A model generated the notes under the pieces. That model did not search any database and was not told the DNA's origin. It saw nothing but the letters and a program-made list of their open reading frames with translations. The translations under genes and the position numbers were made by a program. A stretch of 64,000 nt of DNA from Varroa destructor (lineage: Eukaryota; Arthropoda; Arachnida; Mesostigmata; Varroidae): positions 17,107,939 through 17,171,938 of the forward strand of contig NW_019211458.1 of NCBI RefSeq assembly GCF_002443255.2. The letters run 5' to 3'. Every line of letters begins with the position of its first letter. The stretch's first letter is position 1. Shown piece after piece: positions 37,501 through 46,000 of this stretch.

Positions 37501-40500
37501 AATACATAGATAAATGCTAATCAAATGTGCTGTTTTTTTGCTAACGTATTGGCAATTGTTCATTCATCAACTTCCACTACAATAACGCCAACGGCGATAC
37601 CAGACAAGTTACGTCGGCATCACAATCCCGCGACAACGTTTTCGGACTGTCTGGCCAAGGAGCGTTTGTACGATTCGCAGCATCGGGGCGGCTCGGGCGG
37701 GCACCATTCACCTTTAACAGGCAGCGCCGGTAGCGGAGGCGCAGCCGTGGGAGGCCATTCGAGTGACGACAACAGCGCGTCGAACCAAAACTTCCTTTCA
37801 AATAACAACGCACTAAGTGCGCACTCGACCGGCGGCGGTGCTCATCATCATCACCATCACCATCACAATCACCACAGCAGCTTAAACAACAGTAGCGCGC
37901 ATCATGGCGCCGGTAACGTCGGTACGGGGTCAAATAACGCTTACTCGAATAACACGAGTTCAGGCGGGAATGGTCCTGGGGGTACTGGCAGCGGACTCGG
38001 CGCGAACTCAGCCAACGCCAGTAACAACAGCATCAACAACAGTTCGGGGGTCGGTGGTAACGGGCCGGAAAGAGCTGACGGCAAATCCGGAAGCGATCAT
38101 CATCAACATCACCACCATGGCAGGGGCGGATCCCAGCAACAGATCTCAAACAGTAATAATAGCAATAACAGCAACAACTCGACCAATGTCAATCATACCG
38201 GCAGCAGTGGAAACAAACACGTCAAGGAAGAGGTAAGCACAATGGAAGCAGTGTACAAAATTGCGTCGGTAACAGCTATCCAGTTTTCTCCAGATCTATG
38301 TCTTAAGACGCTACGAATGAATTCGAGTATTTTGGGGATATCGACATTTGGGTTTTACTAGAATATTCGGGCATACTACAGTGTGAGTCATCTCTGATTA
38401 CGTGAGCTCGGTATACATTACGACCCCGTAAGACTCTTAGTGAGCTCTAGCAAGCTATAATCTTTAAGCAAGCCGATGTAACGACAACGTAGCTGGCAGC
38501 TTATAAAAATGTTGTACTACTAGCCATGCAGACTGGGAGGAAGCAAAAAAGTAATCTAGATTGTTTGAAGTTTCATAGCATTTACTCGTACGAGGGAATA
38601 CAATTCCTGATGCGCTCGTATGAATTTTTCCCCATAACTTCGTAAGTTCATCCACTCCACCCTCGTTAGAACATGACAGCGTTAGCAACCAGAACGGGAG
38701 CTTTGAAGCAAGAATGGTACAAGTAAGAATACAGTATTCTGGCAACTCGGCCTTTCCTTGAACTAACAAGTCGAATTTAATAATGAAAATACCCGTGTTC
38801 AAGCCGTGTGTGCGCAGCTTTCTTCCTCGCTGTTTATCGGTCTATGCCGAATCAGGAGGCGTTATTGTACACTACGACGATAGGTGGGGCTACTTTATGA
38901 TCGAAAAGGCGATTATAGCGCCACCTGTGGCTCATACTTCTCAGGAGTCGCTCAGAAGGGCTGGACTCTCGCGTGCGAACCATTTCATATTCCCTTACTT
39001 TGCACACTGACGAGGGATGTCCAAGGTGTGATGCGTGCCCGGAAATACTTGTAAGCTAATCGCTGGTCTAAGCATTGCAGCTTCCATAAAAACAGTAACG
39101 TTTCGAGGCAAATCATGTGCAATAATCGATGGACAGCTTGCCACAGCTTTGAATCCGTATCCCACGATTTGCAGCCTATATTGTAGAATGTAAATACAAT
39201 GGCCACACGGAGTCACGTGGCTTTATTGTGGAAACCAGTTTAGGTTTAGTTTTTTGCGGGAATTTCCTTTAGGAAGCATGACGTTGGCGGAAGTACAATG
39301 CAGTTGCAGTGATTCCAGTTCGTTACAGGGCGTAACATTTCCATTGCCCCTGATAGCGATGCTCTGACAGTAAAAAGGGAAAATTCGGTTTTTTTTTTAA
39401 AAGATAGATAAGACCCGGTTTTTGCGTTAGGTCATAATATGTGATTCAAAAGAGTTGCTCGCTGCGTGTAAATCGGTTGTGATAGAAAGTCGTTAACTGA
39501 CTCTTGTAGCAATATTGTGAAACCGATCAAAACTGAGTAGGATCAGTACCGACGCTTCGCGCAATCCATATATTATATCCCCACAGACAGCAGATGGTCT
39601 AAGCAAGACCTAAGAGTAACGCTAATGGAAGAGGAGAAATTCTGATCAGGTGTTGATCTTGTTGATTAAGGTGTTGACCTTATAACTAACGTCAACACCT
39701 TAAGCTGTTAAGGGTTCGCTGGTTGTGCGCCTTTGGTTGGCTTGAGAAGGCGTGATGATGCATAGAACCAATTTAGCCAATTTAAGGCAAGACTTCGTTC
39801 GAGAGAACAAGCAAAGCTGAATAGACGTTCGCTAAGACTCATATATTGTTATCCTAGTATTCTGAAGTGGTTCATACCGTGTATAGATAGAAATCGTCAG
39901 TGACAAGGCTCAATTGTTGGCTTTAAGGAAGAAAGCTAGAAGTAGTTTAAAATTTTAAATTAGCGCAAGTACATGTATAATGTTCGGACCATTTGCCGAT
40001 GTTCAGACATGTAAAATCATCATGGCAAGAACAGGGAGTAGGAACGTGACTACTGGATCTGATGGTCAGCTCGTCGTTGCTCTCACGAAGAAGTTTTTTG
40101 ACTTTGTGGTCACTTAATAGTTGCCGAATGTTTATGCCAGCAGTGATGCACGTCATGAACAATGCACGATAAGTGTTTCGATTAAACCGTTCTCCAGCCA
40201 GGGCGCACTTGCACCTCAGTTGATTTAGGAGTAGGCACGGGTATACACATTTAGCATAAGGAAGTCAAACGCGATCCTCCACCGTTTTTTACTAGTCAAA
40301 AGGCTAGTTACCATTGGTTAAAAAAGTTAATTAATCGTTGTTGTGATTTTTACTTGTAAAGTGATAGTCTTCACTATTTACGCGTTCAATAATATGGCAC
40401 TTTTAGCTTCAAATTTTACTACTGGAATACCGCCAACTTATGCACACATGACCGAATCCTGTTTTCTTTTTTTTTTTCCTCTCATCAACTAAACTTTTAC

Positions 40501-41646
40501 GGACAGAACTCGCAGTCATCTACGGGCACTGGCGGAGGTAAGCGTGCTCGACGAGCTGCGGCGAAAGACTACAGCGAGTCAAGCGCCTATGGAGGCGGGT
40601 CCGAAAGTAGTAGCGTTAGCAAACGCGAAAAACGAGCTGGTGCTGGAACGAATCAGACAGCGACTAAGGGTAGCAAACGAGGCAGTGCGAGCACAGAAAA
40701 TACCACGGGTAAGTGGTTTATTATGTAGACAAGTATAGAGAATATGATCTTAATTTGGAGAAATATATTGGAAAATCACCACATGCTTACAGCTGTTTTA
40801 TTTTTTTTGGTAGTCTTCTAATATGAATTTTTTCTTCTATAATCGAATTATTATCCGAGGCGTTTTCGCAATAGACTACGTTTTGTCTGTTGGAAACTGT
40901 CTGTTAAAATCGGAGAGAATTTTTTTTTGTTATGCTCGTAATAGATTTGACCTCCCTACTTTGTGTTCATCAACAGGTCAAGGTAAAAAGCGGAAGAGTG
41001 CACGGCAACAGGAAGCGGTTTCACCCGTGGACGCCATCGATCCAGATGAGCCGACATACTGTCTGTGCGAACAGGTGCGCCCGCAACGATTCATGGTTTT
41101 TTGCACAAGCAAAGTCTAGATCTATAGAAATATGCGTTCTTCCCTAAAGATACGTTGGAGAAACGTATCTAATATGTTTCTGGCCAGGGTACACGCGGTT
41201 TCAGTTCAAAATCAGATTCGGAAATCAGAAATCTATCTATATGACCGTTCACGCACATAACGTATACAGAGCCAATCATTTAAAACTTTTTTTATTTCTA
41301 TAATTATTGTTTTGTGCTGAAGCTAAACACTACCGACTACGGGAACGGCTGTTCAATATGTTTGCCTTGGTTAGAGAAGTGAGCTTTCATTGTATGACAC
41401 ATCCGGGCGAAAGTGAGCTTGTTGTCCCTCCACCTGCACTTTTACACTTAAATCGATACCTAGTTTTTTTTTGCTTTTTTCTTTGCCCAGGTATCGTTCG
41501 GCGAAATGATTGGTTGCGATAACGAAGAGTGCGCAATCGAATGGTTCCATTTCCAATGTGTCGCGCTGACGACGAAGCCTAAGGGCAAATGGTATTGTCC
41601 CCGATGCCGAGGGGACCGATCGAATCAGATGAAGAAAGCAAGCTGA
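22429..41646 (+). CDS. Ing1: ING1/ING2-type inhibitor of growth protein, six coding exons, 463 aa
   Basis: The coding sequence joins 22429-22567, 27226-27393, 37604-38232, 40507-40708, 40977-41074 and 41491-41646; all borders are GT-AG and the phases match (1, 1, 0, 1, 0). ING proteins are nuclear subunits of histone acetyltransferase or deacetylase complexes; ING1 and ING2 act in Sin3-HDAC complexes and bind H3K4me3. Residues about 12-102 are the helical ING domain, with LPDDVQR and LREIDQKYQ in exon 1 and [15 protein letters not shown] in exon 2. Residues about 130-312 are low complexity. Basic clusters lie at 324-328, 351-355 and 383-386. The PHD finger runs from about 407 to 451 with zinc ligands C408, C410, C421, C426, H432, C435, C448 and C451. 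Vertebrate ING1 and ING2 are about 280 aa, so this protein is much longer, almost entirely through exon 3. The family is clear; ING1 versus ING2 cannot be separated from one sequence, so the symbol follows usual arthropod naming. Confidence 0.95.
22568..27225 (+). other. Ing1 intron 1 (4.66 kb)
   Basis: Phase 1 intron from GTAAGT to TTTAG. The part from about 24.5 to 25.7 kb is GC-richer and contains GTCC and CTG repeats and an open frame at 24819-25094 (91 codons, Pro/Ser-rich). That frame's only plausible donor, after 25090, is in phase 2 and does not fit exon 2. I see no other gene in this stretch. Confidence 0.8.
24544..24560. repeat. GTCC tetranucleotide repeat
   Basis: Four GTCC units at the start of the GC-rich part of intron 1. 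Confidence 0.85.
27226..27393 (+). CDS. Ing1: Ing1 exon 2: second part of the ING domain
   Basis: The exon is 168 bases and encodes residues 47-102 plus one base. It is preceded by a T-rich tract and TTTAG, and followed by the donor GTAAAT. The peptide begins [19 protein letters not shown], then [15 protein letters not shown] and [14 protein letters not shown]. These match the second ING helix, where ING proteins carry a QRALINSQELGDEK-like core and an EN-(K/R)-x-RQ motif. Acceptor phase 1 fits the donor of exon 1, so codon 47 is GCT (Ala). The segment corresponds to the dimerising or Sin3/HDAC-contacting helical region of the family. Confidence 0.95.
27690..27847 (+). mobile_element. tRNA-derived SINE-like element with A tail
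   Basis: A Pol III A-box-like TAGCGTGGTGG begins at 27694 and a B-box-like GGCATCGAGTCC lies at 27735-27746, a tRNA-like spacing of about 41 bases. An A13 run at 27835-27847 would be the tail of a roughly 155-bp element. I could not identify target-site duplications or name the family. It sits in Ing1 intron 2 in the sense orientation. Confidence 0.5.
29036..29125 (-). mobile_element. tRNA-derived SINE-like fragment
   Basis: On the minus strand GGCTTCGAATCC (plus coordinates 29070-29081) closely matches a Pol III B box, and TGGGTGGTGTATTCC about 35 bases upstream resembles an A box. The minus-strand 3' side runs into an AATT-repeat, which could be a degenerate tail. The acceptor stem of a working tRNA is not present. 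Confidence 0.4.
29600..29665 (+). mobile_element. tRNA-like (Leu/Ser-type head) SINE-like fragment
   Basis: TGCCGAGTGGGTTAATGCG at about 29605 resembles the A box of tRNA-Leu or tRNA-Ser. A weaker B-box-like GGTTCCGGTC follows at 29645. There is no matching acceptor stem, so it is either a SINE remnant or chance. Confidence 0.35.
32977..33009. repeat. CAA/CAG trinucleotide repeat in intron 2
   Basis: About eight CAA units followed by four CAG units. A minus-strand Leu-rich open frame here is a product of the repeat. Confidence 0.9.
37069..37084. repeat. 16-bp perfect palindrome in Ing1 intron 2
   Basis: TGATATCATGATATCA equals its own reverse complement and contains two TGATATCA-type half sites. 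It lies about 520 bases before exon 3. Confidence 0.65.
37604..38232 (+). CDS. Ing1: Ing1 exon 3: long Gly/Ser/Asn/His-rich disordered insert
   Basis: This 629-base exon encodes residues 103-312. The first about 28 residues ([13 protein letters not shown], then [12 protein letters not shown]) look like ordinary charged sequence; the rest is Gly, Ser, Asn, Thr and His. Residues 183-193 are eight His, one Asn and two His, written with mixed CAT and CAC codons. A second His-rich patch lies near residues 268-277. The acceptor is TACCAG ending at 37603: no AG occurs between 37510 and 37602, a T run lies at 37532-37539 and a CTAAC branch-like site at 37541-37545, and it gives the needed phase. The donor GTAAGC follows GAAGAG. 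The antisense reading frame is also open over much of this exon because of its composition; I regard that as a shadow. Confidence 0.9.
37843..37875 (+). repeat. CAT/CAC repeat encoding the His tract of Ing1
   Basis: Codes for residues 183-193. The mixture of CAT and CAC suggests the tract is maintained at the protein level rather than being a fresh pure-repeat expansion. Confidence 0.9.
38233..40506 (+). other. Ing1 intron 3 (2.27 kb)
   Basis: Phase 0 intron from GTAAGC to a strong pyrimidine tract and CAG. It holds a 13-bp stem inverted repeat at 39666-39703 but no open frame that I can assign. Confidence 0.85.
39666..39703. repeat. 13-bp inverted repeat in Ing1 intron 3
   Basis: TTAAGGTGTTGAC and GTCAACACCTTAA pair perfectly around a 12-base loop (39679-39690). 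It is not an AT microsatellite, so chance formation is less likely than for the AT palindromes. Confidence 0.75.
40507..40708 (+). CDS. Ing1: Ing1 exon 4: basic, Ser-rich linker with nuclear-localisation-like clusters
   Basis: This 202-base exon encodes residues 313-379 plus one base. It follows a very strong pyrimidine tract (long T run then CCTCTC) and ends at the ideal donor GTAAGT. The peptide starts [20 protein letters not shown] and later carries [10 protein letters not shown] and KGSKRGS, basic groups typical of the linker before the PHD finger in ING1/ING2, where nuclear localisation signals reside. A second in-frame acceptor ending at 40515 would remove three residues (NSQ). A donor-like GTAAGC at 40538 inside the exon looks usable but would shorten the exon to 31 bases and drop the basic cluster. 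Confidence 0.9.
40709..40976 (+). other. Ing1 intron 4 (268 bp)
   Basis: Short phase 1 intron from GTAAGT to AACAG, rich in T runs. It holds nothing else that I can see. Confidence 0.9.
40977..41074 (+). CDS. Ing1: Ing1 exon 5: basic stretch and first zinc ligands of the PHD finger
   Basis: This 98-base exon encodes residues 380-412. It reads [17 protein letters not shown] and then [15 protein letters not shown]. The IDP-(N/D)-EPTYCLC motif directly before the PHD finger is a hallmark of all ING proteins and supplies zinc ligands C408 and C410 and the aromatic-cage residue Y407. The acceptor is CAACAG at 40971-40976 in phase 1, and the donor is GTGCGC. That donor is weaker than the others in the gene, but the break lies just after CLCEQ, and the next exon resumes exactly with the family's next residues (VSFGEM). 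Confidence 0.95.
41075..41490 (+). other. Ing1 intron 5 (416 bp)
   Basis: Phase 0 intron from GTGCGC to GCCCAG; it splits the PHD finger between the second and third zinc ligands. It holds nothing else that I can see. Confidence 0.9.
41491..41646 (+). CDS. Ing1: Ing1 exon 6: remainder of the PHD finger and stop codon
   Basis: This last coding exon encodes residues 413-463 and a TGA stop. It follows an excellent acceptor (a long T/C tract ending GCCCAG). The peptide contains [22 protein letters not shown] and [14 protein letters not shown], the C4HC3 PHD finger of the ING family. By position, Met418, Asp422 and Trp430 match ING2 Met226, Asp230 and Trp238 of the H3K4me3 pocket, so methyl-lysine binding should be retained. 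The usual VSYGEM reads VSFGEM here. Only 12 residues follow the last zinc ligand, so the long lysine-rich polybasic tail that binds phosphoinositides in ING1/ING2 is essentially missing, apart from MKKAS at the end. Confidence 0.95.
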   Translation, partial: VSFGEMIGCDNEECAIEWFHFQCVALTTKPKGKWYCPRCRGDRSNQMKKAS

Positions 41647-41892
41647 GCCGTCTTTATCGCGAACGCGAGCTCCACGACCTGCCGCCGGTAACGAAAGCAA
41701 CAAACCCTTCGCTAAGGTTAATGCAACCTACTATAGCGCTACGTCAGGTTTCCAATCTGTGATGAAGAAAATCGACAGAAGCGGAAATTTCTGGCTTGTG
41801 GCTTTTGCGTGAAGTTGCTGTTGGGCGTTCGGAATTGCTCTCTTCGGTATTCGGAGACCCTAGCAATCTACAGCAACCATACTAGCGACAGG

Positions 41893-41935
<43 letters not shown>

Positions 41936-41938
41936 CAT
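41893..41938. repeat. AT-rich dinucleotide tract in the Ing1 3' UTR
   Basis: Mostly AT units with single-base interruptions. Confidence 0.85.
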
Positions 41939-41985
41939 ATTGTATTATGTATAATTATATACATCAAAATGATAATTATAATAAT

Positions 41986-42014
41986 AACAACGACAACAAC
42001 AACAACAACAACAA
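41986..42014. repeat. AAC trinucleotide repeat in the Ing1 3' UTR
   Basis: About nine AAC units, one changed to GAC, shortly before the poly(A) signal. Confidence 0.9.
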
Positions 42015-42029
42015 GAAAATAAGAATCAT

Positions 42030-42035
42030 AATAAA
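42030..42035 (+). terminator. AATAAA poly(A) signal of Ing1
   Basis: This is the first canonical AATAAA after the Ing1 stop codon, about 385 bases downstream of it. It is followed at about 42062-42087 by a GT-rich stretch of TTGTTG and TGTT words, as expected for a downstream cleavage element. Cleavage would fall around 42048-42062. Confidence 0.65.
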
Positions 42036-43010
42036 ACAAACAAGTGTTAAACTGTTTGAATATTGTTGTTGAGTGTTAGATGTTTGACGATTAAGTGCCT
42101 TTGAGTGAGAAGCCCACTGAACTTTGACCTGTTTTTCCTTCAAAGTTGTTATACGTTGCTTAAAAACGTTACCGGCGCACAAATGTAAACTCTATGATTC
42201 ATGGTAAATTTACGATGTTTATTTAGTTAAATAGTTATCATACACGGTACCAGTCTCGTAGGCTGCCACAGCCGTGGTCTTAAGACGGCAGTTGTAAGTT
42301 GTATCCAAAACCTCGAATAACAGAGAAAACAAAGTACTTTCAGGGTACACCACTGCCATAATAACATAACCAAAGTTACTTTAATCCTTACTTTAAAATA
42401 TTGTCATCGAACAGAATCGAGCGCAGGTCCATGGACATGGAGCAATATTAGCTCCACAGGATTTCTTGCTCATAAATACAAGATTGTGGCATGATGCAGG
42501 TTGATCTCTCAGATTCTACTTCGTAATAGTAACGCGCAGTTACGAGCTATTACACAAGCTAAAGCAGATAGGCTTGCTTGGATTGGTTTTTTTTTGAAAA
42601 AATGGGTTTGAATGTACAAGTGGGCTAAACACAGGTTAGAACAGTTATATTGTTCGCGGTTTCTTTCAAATCTGCAAGAACTGTTTCTTCTTGATGAATA
42701 TGCGTGCATGTAGTAATTATCCAACTTAGCTTACTCCATTGGGTTACACTAACCTGTGTGAAAATTACGTCGCTTTATGCAAATGAGAAGCTTAAAATTG
42801 GATGGCTTCGAATTGTTGTTATTTTGTAAATTCTTCCTTTTTAAGTTTGACGAAATTTGTACGTGTAAATCACAGGCTGTTCTGTGACAGGGACCTACAG
42901 GTCGGTCCTGTTGTGTGTAGAGCCCTGAAGGCTTGTGTTTGGCTGTCCGAATAAATTTACACATTCGCAGGCTCAAAGAATTACATTTTGATAGGTGTTT
43001 TGTGCGGATG

Positions 43011-43012
<2 letters not shown>

Positions 43013-43058
<46 letters not shown>
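43013..43058. repeat. AT microsatellite, 23 units
   Basis: Forty-six uninterrupted bases; the longest pure dinucleotide repeat in the window. Confidence 0.95.
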
Positions 43059-43061
<3 letters not shown>

Positions 43062-46000
43062 ACTAAGGGAACTTCCGTTGAGACCGATTGTACTGGCATG
43101 TACCAATGGCTGTGATATAACGATAGGTTTCCACTGATGTGAAAGGTTTATTTATTTTTAAATTTCTTGACAAACTTATTTCGAAAAAAACAAACGACTT
43201 GAGGTACTCCGCTCTGGTCCCAAGCGAGGCAGAAGTACGTGCAGTATCTCAGGTGCTTTGTACGATTGTTTAATTAGCTCGTTAAATATGACCTTCGGAA
43301 AAATTCCTAGAATGAAAACTCAATAATCGTTCCATTAATTTATAATATGCAATAACAAAAACAACCTCACTACAAATATGAAAAAATGCTTGTTTAGGCG
43401 CGTAAAAAAGTCATTGCGCATTGGCAGAATACGGTGATGGTATGTTCGGATAGCTGAGTTGTTTGGAGTTCTGGGTTACTAGAATTTCAGTATTCCGAAT
43501 GATATCCAGTAGTACTTGAGGACCCTAGACGTGGTCCTGGAGTGATCTCGCGAGAACTGTGTACGGCTTAAGCAAAGTAAGTGCCATCTTCAGAAAGTGG
43601 AACTTAATTTTTTCGGTTCTGCGTACTTCACGAACAATGACCGCTTGTTTTGTCAAAAAAAATTTGTTAATATGTCAGCTCGAAAATACTGCAGAAACTA
43701 GGACGTTATTTGCATTGGTGTAATTCAACGAACCATACATTACAATGCTCTCTATAATCGCTAGGCCATTACATGCAAAATTTAACGCGTATTTGTATTG
43801 CCCTAAAAGCGGCAGCCAGCTTTGAAAGGTACCCAATTGGTCTGAAACATGAACGCGAGCCATAAATGCTTTTTGACTCCGGATTTTTTGAAGTGCTCTA
43901 CAAGGAAATCTGAAAATCACATATTGATCTCTATCGCTGAAGAAACAACTTCATTTTCACTAATAAATACATTTCGAATGTACTTCGACATCCATGCTTG
44001 ATTACACTTAAAGCTAACAATCGGACATGACATCAACAGCATTAGCAGTAATACCAAAAGTTATTAAAAAAAAGTAACAACAAACGTTTGAGAGAAATAA
44101 GTTTAAGGCAAAAAAACACATGTAATGGGTTGCAGGTCTTCTTTCTTAAAAAAATCAAAGTTACAAATGTCCAGATATAAGGAAATGATAATTCGGATTA
44201 GATAGAAATAACTAGCAAGTTTCATCCCCGTTAAAAGATACGCAATGTATTACATTATTTTGTCTAGATCCTGTCACTGACATGGAGCGGGAAACCGGAT
44301 GCATAGTCACCCTGTGCTATGTGCATATGTGATACGATGACATGGCAAGATATGCCCGTTAACCGATTTTGTTGACCCCATTCTGGTTTGGAGCTTTTTG
44401 TCATGAGTGCAACAGCTCTGCTTTAGTCGTACTCTTTTAACGATTTACGTATACTTGCTAGCAGAGAGCCTGTACTCTTCCACAAGCTCTATTTGCACCG
44501 CTCTTTCAGTGTCCAGGAAATCTGTTGGATTTTAATTCAAAATGATTCAAATCTTCTACTGATCTATCAACGCTCATATTCAATCTATCGCCAAGTCCAT
44601 TCATGTATTTTCCTCAATCAAACTCCTGAAACCGTCATCGTAATATGATGACCCACCATTCCAGCGCACACCCACCACCTCTGCTCTCACCATTTCATTG
44701 ATCCTGCGCATGCTAAACCGATACTTTGAATGAGATGGTTTCGCCGCTTCGGGAAAACTGGGTCCCTCTCAATTTCCCGAGAGCTATGTTTGGCTGAGAG
44801 TGGGGTTGTGTCTGCATGGACCTGCTAGCTGGGATGGCTTTTTGTTATTCCATATTTTGATGACATCGGCGCCTTCCTCCTAGGACCAAGAGCCAAACAG
44901 GCTAGGAGGAGAATCTGCGGAAGCTTTTCTTGCCCGATCTTTTCCCGGCGTATTGCCTACTGTTCTATCGAAAATAAACCTTCGGAGGTGTCTGTCCTTT
45001 GTTAGATGGCCTGTGGATTTTGTCCTCTTCATCGGTTCATCACAAGCGAGGTAAATGCAAGAAATGAGTGCGGTACACTAGCTGAATTTGTCGTCCAGAC
45101 ATGGGAGGGTTCGGAGTATCGGTGGTCAGCGCCAGTCGAAATAGTTATACAGTGGTAGCCTGCATTGCTGTCATCGATTTTGTTCCCGTTCCGTCAGTTC
45201 TTATTGTATGCTGCGGGCTTTAATTTAGCACCTCTTCGCACGCTTTTTTGCATCTTATGTTATCTGTCCAAATTTGAATGTGACGTGGCAGAACAAGGCC
45301 AAAACTTTTTCAGAAAAAAATACATTTTGCAGTAAAACTCATTTTTCGGTGCACTTCAGACGTCTCAAACGCATCCAGCAAAAAATAACAATCAGAAGAA
45401 ACGACTGGAACAGAAGCGGTCACGGCAAGCAGAAGAGGATAGGTTGCAACGATGGTTCCTCGCGAACAGTGACGCTGCGCCCCTTTAATTGAACTATTCT
45501 TACTAAGTTCGAAGAAAACAAACTGCAGTGTCACAAACTTGCTAACGGGCAAGACAGTGGCTGGATATAGCTGCTCGAAGCTGCTCAACATGACTATTCA
45601 TTACTACCAGCCGCCCGCACTACATACGGATTAAGAATCTTGTTACTATGTTTATCGACCTTGGTCTTCTGAGAGGTCTTCGAAAGCGATGACAGTAATG
45701 AGGCTTGCTAACCGAACATTACCTTCCCCTCTGTATGAGGCTATGTTACTCCAGTCTGAGGAGATTTATTTCTATTTGTTATACGATGAGCATATTAGTC
45801 GCCGTAATGAACCCGCATACCACCATGGCGGTCGCCATGAGTCCTTTTAGGCTTATGCCTGCTCACACCGATAGACGAATCGTTTGGGATAGAATGGTAC
45901 CTCATCGTTTTCCACGATGAAGGCGTTAAAACGAAGGCAAGTTTGGTTACTCCCTCAGGGAAGCCGTGTCATATTATAAATCTGTCCAGCTAAATGGATA

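Larger units (their letters stand above)
27394..37603 (+). other. Ing1 intron 2 (10.2 kb)
   Basis: Phase 1 intron from GTAAAT to CCAG. It contains SINE-like elements near 27.7, 29.1 and 29.6 kb and a long GC-richer, trinucleotide-rich section from about 29.7 to 34.9 kb that may hold an alternative promoter or first exon. The last 3 kb return to the AT-rich background. A 121-codon open frame at 36280-36645 is not recognisable and contains a T10 run; I treat it as chance. Confidence 0.8.
41647..42060 (+). other. Ing1: Ing1 3' untranslated region
   Basis: The region between the Ing1 stop codon and the poly(A) signal at 42030 holds no competing reading frame. It includes an AT dinucleotide tract (about 41893-41927) and an AAC-rich tract (41986-42014). 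The exact cleavage position is an estimate, 15-30 bases after the signal. Confidence 0.6.

Noticed and set aside
37577..37933. A 118-codon minus-strand frame opposite Ing1 exon 3.
   Set aside because: It is antisense to a well-supported coding exon and explained by that exon's low-complexity codon composition.
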